From positions 1 to 64,000 of the forward strand of contig NZ_JYLL01000021.1 in NCBI RefSeq assembly GCF_001439695.1: a stretch of 64,000 bases of DNA, given 5' to 3'. This document shows, piece after piece, positions 8,348-16,636 of this stretch; position 1 is the first letter of the stretch, and each line of letters begins with the position of its first letter. The notes beneath the pieces are model-generated. The model was given only the letters and a program-made list of their open reading frames with translations, was not told the origin of the DNA and made no database searches. A program made the translations under genes and the position numbers. The stretch is from Pseudomonas veronii (GTDB taxonomy: Bacteria > Pseudomonadota > Gammaproteobacteria > Pseudomonadales > Pseudomonadaceae).

Positions 8348-9136
8348 ATGACCCGTTACGCTCTGATCACCGGTGCCTCCAGCGGCATCGGCCTGGCCTT
8401 GGCCGAAGCACTGGCCCGGCGCGGCCGCAGCTTGATTCTGGTGGCCCGCCAGCGTGATCAGTTGGAAAGCATTGCAATCGAATTGACGCAACGCTTCGGC
8501 GTCGAGGTGCTGTTCCGCGCCTGCGACCTGGGTGAGCCGCTGCGTTTGTCCGGGTTCCTGTTGGAGCTTGAGGAAGGCGAGCGGCAGATCGACTTGCTGG
8601 TCAACTGCGCTGGCATGGGCACCAGCGGGCCGTTCCTGGCCCAGGACTGGATGACCGAGCAGGACCTGATCGAAGTCAACATCCTCGCCCTGACCCGTAT
8701 GTGTCACGCCCTCGGCAATGCCATGGCCCTGCATGGCGGCGGGCAGATCCTCAACGTCGCCTCGATCGCCGCATTCCAGCCCGGCCCGTGGATGAGCAGT
8801 TACTACGCCAGCAAAGCCTATGTATTGCACTTCTCCGAAGGCCTGCGCGAAGAATTGAAAACCTGCGGTATCAAGGTCTCGGTGCTGTGCCCCGGCCCGA
8901 CGCGCACGGCCTTCTTTGGCACGGCGCAAATGGACACCGCCAAGCTCGAGCGCAGCGCGCACTTGATGAGCCCGGAAGAAGTGGCGCTCTACACCGTGCG
9001 CGCCCTGGAAAAAAACCAAGCCATCATCATCCCCGGCCGCCGCAATCGCTGGCTCGCCTTTAGTCCGCGCTTGAGCCCACGCTGGCTGACCCGCAAGCTC
9101 GCCGGCGCGATCAACAAGGCCTATTGCCCGCGCTGA
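8348..9136 (+). CDS. Short-chain dehydrogenase/reductase (SDR) family
   Basis: A 262-residue NAD(P)-dependent oxidoreductase. The cofactor loop TGASSGIG is at residues 8-15, the NCAG motif near 90, and the catalytic SYYASK (Tyr and Lys) near residue 157. The start at 8348 (MTRYALITG) is chosen because GGAGAAAGG sits at ideal spacing before it; an ATG four codons upstream overlaps that ribosome site. The C-terminal basic helix resembles DltE/YohF-like SDRs. Substrate unknown. Confidence 0.88.
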   Translation: MTRYALITGASSGIGLALAEALARRGRSLILVARQRDQLESIAIELTQRFGVEVLFRACDLGEPLRLSGFLLELEEGERQIDLLVNCAGMGTSGPFLAQDWMTEQDLIEVNILALTRMCHALGNAMALHGGGQILNVASIAAFQPGPWMSSYYASKAYVLHFSEGLREELKTCGIKVSVLCPGPTRTAFFGTAQMDTAKLERSAHLMSPEEVALYTVRALEKNQAIIIPGRRNRWLAFSPRLSPRWLTRKLAGAINKAYCPR

Positions 9137-9182
9137 AGGCCTGAGTACACTCACCCTGCACATTCACCATGGAGAAACAGCT

Positions 9183-9521
9183 TTGGATACTCTGTTCACC
9201 AAGATCATCAACAGAGAAATACCCGCGAAGATCATCTATGAAGATGATCAGGTCCTCGCCTTCCACGATATCGCCCCACAAGCGCCGGTACATTTTCTGG
9301 TTATCCCGAAAAAACCGATCCGCACCCTGAACGATCTGACCGAAAGCGACAAAACCCTGGCTGGGCACATCCTGTTCACCGCTCAGCGCCTGGCCCTGGA
9401 ACAGGGCTGCGAGAAGGGCTTTCGTGTGGTGATGAACTGCAATGAAGACGGTGGACAGACCGTTTACCATATCCACATGCATGTGCTGGGTCAGCGCCAG
9501 ATGAACTGGCCGCCGGGCTGA
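9183..9521 (+). CDS. HIT family (histidine triad) nucleotide-binding protein
   Basis: A 112-residue HINT-type protein that hydrolyses purine nucleoside phosphoramidates. The triad HIHMH occupies residues 96-100, in the usual place near the C-terminus. Translation starts at a TTG codon (9183): GGAGAAA lies 6-12 bp upstream and no in-frame ATG fits. The nearby ATG at 9169 is in another frame. Confidence 0.92.
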   Translation: MDTLFTKIINREIPAKIIYEDDQVLAFHDIAPQAPVHFLVIPKKPIRTLNDLTESDKTLAGHILFTAQRLALEQGCEKGFRVVMNCNEDGGQTVYHIHMHVLGQRQMNWPPG

Positions 9522-9639
9522 TACGCCTGACACACGGGTCGCCGGCCTCCCGCATGCGACCCCATGCCCTTGACTCAACGCAAACGCTTCGCCCTCTCTT
9601 GCGGTAAACTGGCCGCCGAGATTCTTCCCGGAGGTCAGC

Positions 9640-10287
9640 ATGACTACCCAACGTCACTACTCGCCGATTGACCGTCTGTTGTTGCAAGCCGACACGGCCA
9701 TACGCACGCTGCTGCCATTCAGCGGCCAGCCGTATCGCCCGTCGCCCGCCATCGTGCAGCCCGATGCACAGATGAACGAGACCGACACCCGCCACGTCGC
9801 CGGCCTGATGCGTATCAACCATACCGGCGAAGTCTGTGCCCAGGCGCTGTACCAGGGCCAGGCGCTGACCGCCAAGCTGCCGCAAGTGCGCGCAGCCATG
9901 GAGCATGCCGCCGAGGAAGAAATCGACCACCTGGCCTGGTGCGAGCAACGCATTCGCCAATTGGGCAGCCATCCCAGCGTGCTGAACCCGCTGTTCTATG
10001 GCCTGTCGTTTGGGATTGGCGCCGCAGCCGGCTTGATCAGCGACAAAGTCAGCCTGGGGTTTGTCGCGGCCACGGAACAGCAAGTATGCAAGCACCTGGA
10101 TGAGCACCTGGAACAGTTACCGACCGAAGACGAAAAGTCCCGGGCGATTCTTGAACAGATGCGTATCGACGAAGAACACCACGCAGAAAGCGCACTGGAC
10201 GCCGGTGGTTTCCGCTTCCCGGCGCCGGTGAGGTTTGGCATGAGCCTGATGGCCAAGGTCATGACCAAAAGCACCTACCGCATCTAA
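9640..10287 (+). CDS. coq7: 2-polyprenyl-3-methyl-6-methoxy-1,4-benzoquinone monooxygenase
   Basis: Diiron hydroxylase of ubiquinone synthesis (5-demethoxyubiquinone to demethylubiquinone). The 215-residue protein has the metal ligands of the ferritin-like four-helix bundle: NHTGEVCAQ, AEEEIDHL and IDEEHH. A strong Shine-Dalgarno (GGAGGT) precedes the ATG, and a terminator follows directly. This is the Coq7 type, not the FAD-type UbiF. It is monocistronic here. Confidence 0.95.
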   Translation: MTTQRHYSPIDRLLLQADTAIRTLLPFSGQPYRPSPAIVQPDAQMNETDTRHVAGLMRINHTGEVCAQALYQGQALTAKLPQVRAAMEHAAEEEIDHLAWCEQRIRQLGSHPSVLNPLFYGLSFGIGAAAGLISDKVSLGFVAATEQQVCKHLDEHLEQLPTEDEKSRAILEQMRIDEEHHAESALDAGGFRFPAPVRFGMSLMAKVMTKSTYRI

Positions 10288-10297
10288 CCTGCAAAAA

Positions 10298-10318
10298 AGG
10301 GCGCTATCAAAGCGCCCT
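10298..10318. terminator. Terminator between coq7 and the OsmC gene
   Basis: An 8 bp stem AGGGCGCT/AGCGCCCT with a 5-base loop, preceded by six A and followed by a T-rich stretch, so it can end transcripts from both sides. Confidence 0.8.
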
Positions 10319-10344
10319 GTCTTTATTGCCGACGAATCCCTGGA

Positions 10345-10767
10345 TCAGCCCAACTCAATGATTTCGTAATCATGGGTAATGGCGACACCGGCCGCGCCCA
10401 GCATGATCGACGCCGAGCAATACTTCTCGGCCGACAGCTCGATGGCACGTTTGACTTGGGCTTCTTTCAGCGCCCGGCCCTTGACCACGAAATGCATATG
10501 GATCTTGGTGAACACCTTGGGATCTTCAGTCGCACGCTCGGCTTCGAGGAAGGCTTCGCAGCTTTCCACGGCCTGGCGGGACTTTTTCAGAATGCTGACC
10601 ACGTCGAAATTGCTGCAACCGCCTACACCAAGCAGGAGCATTTCCATCGGGCGTACGCCCAGGTTGCGGCCACCGGCTTCCGGCGGACCGTCCATGACCA
10701 CGACATGGCCACTGCCCGACTCACCGAGGAACATGGCTTCGCCCGCCCATTGGATGCGTGCCTTCAT
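10345..10767 (-). CDS. OsmC family protein
   Basis: A 140-residue OsmC/Ohr-fold protein. The conserved segment LLGVGGCSNFDVVSILKK carries one of the two peroxidatic-type cysteines, and the second sits in EKYCSASIML. It may reduce organic peroxides, though the subgroup (YhfA-like) has no firm substrate. The start at 10767 (MKARIQW) is favoured by GGAGT upstream; an ATG 14 codons earlier lies in a Trp/Phe-rich stretch. It is divergent from crp, with a 248 bp shared region. Confidence 0.88.
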   Translation of the reverse strand: MKARIQWAGEAMFLGESGSGHVVVMDGPPEAGGRNLGVRPMEMLLLGVGGCSNFDVVSILKKSRQAVESCEAFLEAERATEDPKVFTKIHMHFVVKGRALKEAQVKRAIELSAEKYCSASIMLGAAGVAITHDYEIIELG

Positions 10768-11015
10768 CGCCCAGACTCCACTGCTAAAAAAGGGTCGCCA
10801 GCTTAGCACACGGCCCGCGGCCGGCAGCTTTTGCGCGTAAAACCATCAATCGCCACAGTTACCCGGTAAATTGGCTAATCGAGTCACAATGTGTCTGGTA
10901 AGCTGGCGCCAAATGAATGGCGCATTGCCATCCTTTGTACAACGTGTATCAATGCAGATACAGCTGGATAAAAACAATTCCAACCACCCTGTGCAGTCTT
11001 TTTCGGGATACAACC

Positions 11016-11660
11016 ATGGTTGCTTTTACTCCCATACCCAAGATCAAGAATCTCGACAGACTGCTGACGCATTGCCAGAGTCGTCGTTACCCGGCCAAGC
11101 ACAACATCATCTGCGCAGGCGAACGCTCCGAAACACTGTTCTTCATTATCAAGGGCTCGGTCACCATCCTGATCGAGGATGAAGACGGCCGCGAGATGAT
11201 CATTGCCTACCTCAATACCGGCGATTTCTTCGGCGAGCTGGGGTTATTTGAACAAGCGGGCAAAGAACAGGAGCGCAGCGCCTGGGTGCGGACCAAAATC
11301 GAGAGCGAAGTGGCCGAGATCAGTTACACGAAGTTTCGTGAACTGACCCAGCACGATCCCGACATCCTTTATGCACTGAGCGGCCAGATTGCCCAGCGCC
11401 TGCGGGACACCACGCGCAAAGTCGGCGACCTGGCATTCTTTGATGTCACCGGCCGTGTGGCCCGCTGTCTGTTGGAGCTGTGCAAGCAGCCTGACGCGAT
11501 GACTCACCCCGATGGTATGCAGATCAAAGTCACGCGCCAGGAGATCGGGCGCATTGTCGGTTGTTCACGGGAGATGGTCGGTCGCGTGCTCAAGGATCTG
11601 GAAGAACGCAACCTGGTAGACGTCAAAGGCAAGACGATGGTGGTGTTCGGCACCCGTTAA
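11016..11660 (+). CDS. vfr: cAMP-activated global transcriptional regulator (Vfr/CRP)
   Basis: A 214-residue CRP-type activator; in P. aeruginosa the ortholog Vfr controls virulence, quorum sensing and type IV pili genes. An N-terminal cyclic-nucleotide domain has the phosphate-binding cassette GDFFGELGLFE and a following RSAW. The C-terminal winged helix-turn-helix is VTRQEIGRIVGCSREMVGRV. The start at 11016 gives exactly the Vfr length; an in-frame ATG 33 codons upstream is not used by homologues. The stop overlaps the stop of the convergent lipoate-ligase gene by 4 bp, so no terminator lies between them. Confidence 0.95.
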   Translation: MVAFTPIPKIKNLDRLLTHCQSRRYPAKHNIICAGERSETLFFIIKGSVTILIEDEDGREMIIAYLNTGDFFGELGLFEQAGKEQERSAWVRTKIESEVAEISYTKFRELTQHDPDILYALSGQIAQRLRDTTRKVGDLAFFDVTGRVARCLLELCKQPDAMTHPDGMQIKVTRQEIGRIVGCSREMVGRVLKDLEERNLVDVKGKTMVVFGTR

Positions 11661-12352
11661 ACCGGCAGGAAGCTGGCCAGCATCTGCCGGTACAACGCAT
11701 CCAGCCGGCTGAGCGCGTCCGGTGCGGGGAAGGCTTCGTGCAGGGCGATATGGCTGTCGGCGCGAACGCGCTGTTCCAGGCCGCAGGCTTGATTGAAGCG
11801 ATTGACCGCCGCGATCAGTTCTTCGCGATTGTTGTCCAGCAACAAGGCTCCGTGTACCAGCCCCACCGGACGGCCACCACTTTGGCGCCAGCGCTGGGCG
11901 GTGCCGACCATTTTGCGGCCATTGAGGTTGACGTTGTAGCGGCCGTCGCAGAACGCGCCGTCGATTTCGCCGACGGAAGCATCGCCGCCCAGTTCGATCA
12001 GCAAGTCACAGATCGGCTGGCACAAACGCAGGTAGCCGGTTTCGATGCGCCCCTGATCGCCTTCGCTGCGCGGCGGTGCGTAGACCAGGGCGATATTGAC
12101 CGTGGCGTTTGATTGCGGCACCGGCTCGCCGCCGGTTTCGCGTAACAGCACCGGCCAGCCGGCCGCGGCTGACACTTGGCTGGCCACGTCAAACCCCGGC
12201 AGTCGGCTCAAGCGCCGCGGCATCACCAATGCCTGATCACTGGGCTGCCAGAACAGCAGGCCAAACGCCTGCTCCCCTGCACAAACAGCCGCCAGCAGGT
12301 TTTGCTCGGCAGCAAGCCCGGCTTCGACGCTCATCGACACTGGCTGGATCAT
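11657..12352 (-). CDS. Lipoate--protein ligase family protein (biotin/lipoate A/B fold)
   Basis: A 231-residue member of the LplA/BPL fold. The core RETGGEPVP corresponds to the ligase RRxxGGG loop but with the third Gly replaced by Glu. NGRKMVGTAQR holds the catalytic lysine. The change in the glycine loop hints at an octanoyl/lipoyl amidotransferase or a divergent specificity. The start at 12352 is supported by GAGGTAGG upstream. It lies between trpC and crp; a REPIN-like element separates it from trpC. Confidence 0.8.
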   Translation of the reverse strand: MIQPVSMSVEAGLAAEQNLLAAVCAGEQAFGLLFWQPSDQALVMPRRLSRLPGFDVASQVSAAAGWPVLLRETGGEPVPQSNATVNIALVYAPPRSEGDQGRIETGYLRLCQPICDLLIELGGDASVGEIDGAFCDGRYNVNLNGRKMVGTAQRWRQSGGRPVGLVHGALLLDNNREELIAAVNRFNQACGLEQRVRADSHIALHEAFPAPDALSRLDALYRQMLASFLPV

Positions 12353-12394
12353 CGAACACCTACCTCGCTGAATAAATACAAAACCCAATGTGAA

Positions 12395-12499
12395 TGTGGG
12401 AGGGGGCTTGCCCCCGATGGCGGAGTGTCAGTCAGTACATCTATCAACTGATACACCGCCATCGGGGGCAAGTCGAACCGTCGCACCGCCCCTCCCACA
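12395..12499. repeat. REPIN-like pair of inverted REP sequences
   Basis: The left arm (12395-12423) carries TGTGGGAGGGGGCTTGCCCC followed by CGATGGCGG. The right arm (12457-12499) is its inverse but with about 16 extra bases (TCGAACCGTCGCACCG) inside the GGGGGCAAG/CCCCTCCCACA join. This class of intergenic palindrome is abundant in P. fluorescens-group genomes and is moved by RAYT transposases. It sits in the trpC/lipoate-ligase gap. Confidence 0.85.
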
Positions 12500-12534
12500 T
12501 GTTGACCGCACTTCAAATACTGACCGCGGTTTGA

Positions 12535-13371
12535 TCAATCCAGGGTCGAACCGCTGACTGCCACACCACGCTCCGGGAAGAACAGGCGTTGCAGTTCGGC
12601 GCCCGGGTTCTCGGCGCGCATGAAGGTCTCGCCCACCAGGAACGAATACACGTCGCTGATTTCCATCAGTTCCACGTCGGCGCGGTTAACAATGCCGCTT
12701 TCGGTAATCACCAGGCGGTCGCGCGGGATACGCGGCAGCAGGTCGAGGGTGTTTTCCAGGCTGACTTCGAAGGTGTGCAGGTTGCGGTTGTTGACCCCCA
12801 CCAGCGGTGTGTCGAGGGTTTTCAGCGCACGTTCCAGCTCATCGCCGTCGTGGACTTCCACCAGCACGTCGAGGCCGACGCTTTTGGCCACGGCCGCCAG
12901 CTCGGCCATCTTCACGTCATCCAGCGCGGAGACGATCAGCAGCACACAGTCGGCGCCCAGGGCACGGGCTTCAACGATCTGGTATGGATCGATCATGAAG
13001 TCCTTGCGGATCACCGGCAACTTGCACGCGGCGCGGGCCTGTTGCAGGAACAGGTCGGAACCCTGGAAGAAATCGACATCAGTCAGCACGGAGAGGCAAG
13101 TCGCCCCGCCTCTCTCATAGCTGGCGGCGATGTCGGCCGGTACGAAGTTTTCGCGGATCACGCCTTTGCTTGGCGAGGCCTTCTTGATTTCAGCGATGAC
13201 AGCCGGCTGCTTGAGCTTGGCCTGAGCGATCAATGCCTTGGCGAAGCCACGCGGCGCATCGGCGATTTTCGCCTGGCTTTCCAGCTCGGCCAGGCTCACG
13301 CGGGCACGGCGTTCCGCGACTTCTTCGGCTTTGCGGGCCAGGATCTTTTCCAGAACGGTCGGCACACTCAT
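12535..13371 (-). CDS. trpC: Indole-3-glycerol phosphate synthase
   Basis: Closes the indole ring from CdRP in tryptophan synthesis. The 278-residue TIM barrel shows AEIKKASPSKGVIRENF (substrate-binding lysine), IRKDFMIDPYQI and VGVNNRNLHTFEV, with ESGI near the end. It is monofunctional, with no TrpF domain. It is last in the trpGDC run and its ATG overlaps the trpD stop by 4 bp. Confidence 0.98.
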   Translation of the reverse strand: MSVPTVLEKILARKAEEVAERRARVSLAELESQAKIADAPRGFAKALIAQAKLKQPAVIAEIKKASPSKGVIRENFVPADIAASYERGGATCLSVLTDVDFFQGSDLFLQQARAACKLPVIRKDFMIDPYQIVEARALGADCVLLIVSALDDVKMAELAAVAKSVGLDVLVEVHDGDELERALKTLDTPLVGVNNRNLHTFEVSLENTLDLLPRIPRDRLVITESGIVNRADVELMEISDVYSFLVGETFMRAENPGAELQRLFFPERGVAVSGSTLD

Positions 13372-14417
13372 CCTTCATTCTCCATCTTGAACACCGCAGT
13401 AAAGGCCCCCAGTTCTTCGAGCTTCTCGCGGGCAAGGCCGGTGTGCAATGCATCATGCGCGAGGGCCACGCCTTCGTTAAGACTATAGGCGTGATCGGCG
13501 GCATAAAGCGCGGCACCGGCATTGAGCACAATCATTTCGGCGGCTTTCTGGCCGTTTTCGGTCTTGCGACGCCCCAAGGCATCCTGAATCAGCGCCAGGG
13601 AGTCCGCCGGGCTTTCCACTGCCAGGCCATGCAGGCTCTGGCTCTTCATGCCGAGGTCTTCGGGCTCGACCCAATATTCGGTGATCTGATCATTCTTCAG
13701 CTCCGCCACAAAGGTCGGCGCCGCCAGGCTGAATTCGTCCAGGCCATCTTTGGAATGCACCACAAGCACATGCTTGCTGCCCAGGCGCTGCAACACTTCG
13801 GCCAACGGCCGGCACAACGCCTGGCTGAACACGCCGACCACCTGATGCTTCACACCGGCCGGATTCGTAAGCGGGCCGAGCATGTTGAACAGGGTGCGCA
13901 GGCCGAGATCCTTGCGCGGGCCGGCGGCGTGTTTCATCGCGCCGTGGTGGGACTGCGCAAACATGAAGCCGATGCCCACGTTGTCGATGCAGCGCGCCAC
14001 TTGTACGGGGGTCAGGTTCAGGTAGATCCCGGCCGCTTCGAGCAGATCCGCGCTGCCGCTTTTGCCGGACACCGCTCGGTTGCCGTGTTTGGCCACGGTG
14101 CAACCCGCTGCCGCGACCACGAAGGAGGCCGCCGTGGACACGTTGAAAATATTCGCACCGTCGCCGCCGGTGCCGACCACGTCGACCACGCCGTCGAGGG
14201 TCTTGAGCTCGACCTTGTCCGCCAGCTCGCGCATCACCGACACGGCGCCGACGATTTCGTCGATGCTCTCGCTCTTCATACGCATCGCCATCATGAACGC
14301 GCCGATCTGCGCGTCGGTGCATTGACCGGTCATGATCTCACGCATCACATCGCTCATTTCCGCGGTGCTCAGGTCCAGATGGCCGACGATACGGCTCAGG
14401 GCAGTCTTGATATCCAT
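13368..14417 (-). CDS. trpD: Anthranilate phosphoribosyltransferase
   Basis: Transfers the phosphoribosyl group from PRPP to anthranilate. The 349-residue protein has the PRPP motif VGTGGDGANIFNVSTAAS and KHGNRAVSGKSGSADLLEA, both diagnostic. Its stop overlaps the trpC start by 4 bp, and it starts 9 bp after trpG, so translation is probably coupled along trpG-trpD-trpC. Confidence 0.98.
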   Translation of the reverse strand: MDIKTALSRIVGHLDLSTAEMSDVMREIMTGQCTDAQIGAFMMAMRMKSESIDEIVGAVSVMRELADKVELKTLDGVVDVVGTGGDGANIFNVSTAASFVVAAAGCTVAKHGNRAVSGKSGSADLLEAAGIYLNLTPVQVARCIDNVGIGFMFAQSHHGAMKHAAGPRKDLGLRTLFNMLGPLTNPAGVKHQVVGVFSQALCRPLAEVLQRLGSKHVLVVHSKDGLDEFSLAAPTFVAELKNDQITEYWVEPEDLGMKSQSLHGLAVESPADSLALIQDALGRRKTENGQKAAEMIVLNAGAALYAADHAYSLNEGVALAHDALHTGLAREKLEELGAFTAVFKMENEG

Positions 14418-14426
14418 GAAAAGTCC

Positions 14427-15020
14427 TTAGCGCGTGCCGCCGCTCTGCTTGAGAAAGTTGGCGAACAGCTCGTAGCCCTGCTCGGTCAGGATCGACTCGG
14501 GGTGAAACTGCACCCCTTCGATGTTCAGTGTCTTGTGGCGCAAGCCCATGATCTCGTCGACCGAGCCGTCTTCCAGCTGGGTCCAGGCGGTCAATTCCAG
14601 GCAGTCGGGCAGGGTTTCGCGCTTGACCACCAGCGAATGGTAGCGCGTCACGGTGACCGGCAGGTTGAGGCCTTCGAACACGCCGAGGTTGTTATGGAAC
14701 ACCGGGCTGGTCTTGCCGTGCATCACTTGGCGCGCCCGCACCACCTCACCGCCAAACGCCTGGCCGATGGACTGGTGACCCAGGCACACGCCGAGGATCG
14801 GCAGCTTGCCGGCGAAGTATTTGATCGCCTCCAGGGAGATGCCCGCCTCGGTCGGCGTGCAGGGCCCCGGCGAAACCACAATGCGCTCCGGGTTCAGGGC
14901 GGCGATTTCGGCGACGGTCAGTTCGTCGTTGCGCACCACCTTGACCTCGGCACCGAGTTCGCCCAGGTACTGCACAACGTTGTAGGTAAAGGAGTCGTAG
15001 TTATCAATCATCAGCAACAT
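14427..15020 (-). CDS. trpG: Anthranilate synthase component II (glutamine amidotransferase)
   Basis: Supplies ammonia from glutamine to TrpE. The 197-residue class I amidotransferase has the oxyanion loop SPGPCTP, the nucleophile in GVCLGHQSIGQAFGG, and the catalytic His-Glu in GVQFHPESI. Only 20 bp separate it from trpE, whereas in P. aeruginosa PAO1 a pyocin cluster lies between the two genes. Confidence 0.97.
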   Translation of the reverse strand: MLLMIDNYDSFTYNVVQYLGELGAEVKVVRNDELTVAEIAALNPERIVVSPGPCTPTEAGISLEAIKYFAGKLPILGVCLGHQSIGQAFGGEVVRARQVMHGKTSPVFHNNLGVFEGLNLPVTVTRYHSLVVKRETLPDCLELTAWTQLEDGSVDEIMGLRHKTLNIEGVQFHPESILTEQGYELFANFLKQSGGTR

Positions 15021-15040
15021 GGGGGAAACCTCAAGAATTC

Positions 15041-16522
15041 TTAGCCCTGGGGGGTCTGTTCAGCCAACGCCACTGCACGGAACATGGCGCGGCGCTTGTT
15101 CAGGGTTTCTTCCCATTCGAGGGCCGGCACCGAGTCGGCGACGATCCCGCCACCGGCCTGCACATGCAGTTCCCCGTCCTTGATCACCGCCGTGCGAATC
15201 GCAATGGCGGTGTCCATGTTGCCGTTCCAGGCGAAATACCCCACGGCGCCGCCGTAGACACCGCGCTTGACCGGCTCGAGCTCGTCGATGATCTCCATCG
15301 CGCGAATCTTCGGCGCGCCCGACAAGGTGCCCGCCGGCAGAATCGCCCGCAGCGCGTCCATCGCGGTCAGGCCGGCCTTCAATTCGCCGGTGACGTTGGA
15401 GACGATGTGCATCACGTTGGAGTAGCGCTCGATGACCATCTTCTCCGTCAACTTCACCGAACCGATTTCCGAGACGCGCCCGGTGTCATTGCGGCCCAGG
15501 TCGATCAGCATGAGATGCTCGGCGATTTCCTTGTCGTCGCTGAGCAGCTCTTCTTCGAGCGCCAGGTCCGCTTCCTCGGTCGCGCCACGCGGGCGAGTAC
15601 CGGCGATCGGGCGCACGGTGATCAGGTTGTCTTCGACGCGCACCAGCACTTCCGGCGAACTGCCGACGACGTGGAAGTCGCCGAAGTTGAAGAAGTACAT
15701 GTACGGCGTCGGGTTGAAGCAACGCAGCGCGCGGTACAGGTCGATCGGCGCGGCCTTGAAGTCGATGGACATGCGTTGCGACGGCACCACCTGCATGCAG
15801 TCTCCAGCGAGGATGTATTCCTTGATGGTATCGACCGCCCGCTCGTAGTCATCCTGGGTAAAGCTGGAGCGGAACACCGGGTCGGCCGCCGGCGGACGGC
15901 GCAAATCCAGGCCGCGACGCGGGGTGATCGGCTGGCGCAGTTTTTCCAGCAGGGCTTCGAGGCTGGCCAGGCCTTGCTCGAACGCATCGCTCTGGGAGGG
16001 GTCGGCCAGCACGATTGCATGCATCTTGCCGGCGAGGTTGTCGAACACCACCACGGCGTCGGAGACCATCAGCAGAATGTCCGGAACGCCCAATGGATCG
16101 GGGTTCGGGCATTTACCCAGGCGTTTTTCCACATAACGCACGCAGTCGTAGCCGAAATACCCGACCAGGCCGCCGTTGAAACGCGGCAGCCCAGGGATGG
16201 TCGGCACGTTGTAGCGCGCCTTGAAGGTTTCGACGAAGGCCAGTGGGTCTTCGACGTCATGGCTTTCGATCTCGACGCCGTCATGGGTGATGCTGACGTG
16301 ATGGTCGTACACGCGCATGACGGTGCGGCACGGCAGGCCGATGATCGAGTAACGGCCCCACTTCTCGCCGCCCTGTACCGATTCAAGCAGGTAGGAGTTT
16401 GGCGCGTCGGCCAGCTTCAGGTAGATCGACAGCGGCGTGTCGAAGTCGGCCAGGGTTTCGCAGGCCAGGGGGATACGGTTGTAGCCGGCAGCGGCCAAGC
16501 GCAGGAATTCTTCGCGGATCAT
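15041..16522 (-). CDS. trpE: Anthranilate synthase component I
   Basis: Converts chorismate and ammonia to anthranilate. The 493-residue protein has the chorismate-binding core (PFAGTRPRGAT-like, here IAGTRPRGATEEAD), LIDLGRNDTGRV and AGTLSGAPK, plus the N-terminal feedback site segment LLESVQGGEKWGRYS. It follows gph by 69 bp. The gap and the end of gph carry signs of an attenuator. A Shine-Dalgarno GAGG precedes the ATG inside a small TGCC/GGCA hairpin. Confidence 0.98.
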   Translation of the reverse strand: MIREEFLRLAAAGYNRIPLACETLADFDTPLSIYLKLADAPNSYLLESVQGGEKWGRYSIIGLPCRTVMRVYDHHVSITHDGVEIESHDVEDPLAFVETFKARYNVPTIPGLPRFNGGLVGYFGYDCVRYVEKRLGKCPNPDPLGVPDILLMVSDAVVVFDNLAGKMHAIVLADPSQSDAFEQGLASLEALLEKLRQPITPRRGLDLRRPPAADPVFRSSFTQDDYERAVDTIKEYILAGDCMQVVPSQRMSIDFKAAPIDLYRALRCFNPTPYMYFFNFGDFHVVGSSPEVLVRVEDNLITVRPIAGTRPRGATEEADLALEEELLSDDKEIAEHLMLIDLGRNDTGRVSEIGSVKLTEKMVIERYSNVMHIVSNVTGELKAGLTAMDALRAILPAGTLSGAPKIRAMEIIDELEPVKRGVYGGAVGYFAWNGNMDTAIAIRTAVIKDGELHVQAGGGIVADSVPALEWEETLNKRRAMFRAVALAEQTPQG

Positions 16523-16568
16523 GAGGTGCCTCGTGGCATGAGGGTCTAACAGTCAGGTGTGCAAACGT

Positions 16569-16636
16569 GCCGCAGCGCGGCCAGGATTCAGTCAGGCGCG
16601 CCAACGCCAGCGGGCCAGGGCCTTGATAACTTTCAT
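16569..16636 (-). promoter_or_regulatory. Candidate trpE attenuator: Trp-rich leader reading frame inside the end of gph
   Basis: The last 14 codons of gph form an in-frame mini-ORF starting with ATG at 16636: MKVIKALARWRWRA, with two Trp codons separated by one codon right before the stop (16592). Eleven bases downstream of the stop lies a GCCGC/GCGGC hairpin (16569-16581) followed by ACGTTTGC, a weak T-run. Attenuation of trpE has been described in P. putida and P. syringae; that it works through this frame is my inference. Confidence 0.45.

Noticed and set aside
6689..9163. An 824-codon minus-strand open frame over the nitronate monooxygenase, DUF805 and SDR genes
   Set aside because: Composition is that of an antisense frame, and all three plus-strand genes have clear family motifs.
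10288..10344. Possible absence of speD between coq7 and the OsmC gene
   Set aside because: I recall speD near here in P. aeruginosa, but I am not sure how constant this is in the fluorescens group, and only a terminator fills the gap. Not enough for a claim.
10920..11015. A LexA-like CTGGATAAAAACA and a TCACA half-site upstream of vfr
   Set aside because: Each matches only half of a LexA or CRP/Vfr site, so no operator can be supported.
13233..15044. A 603-codon open frame antisense to trpC, trpD and trpG
   Set aside because: It is the shadow of three real genes in high-GC DNA. It has His/Gln/Arg-rich composition without domains and no ribosome site.
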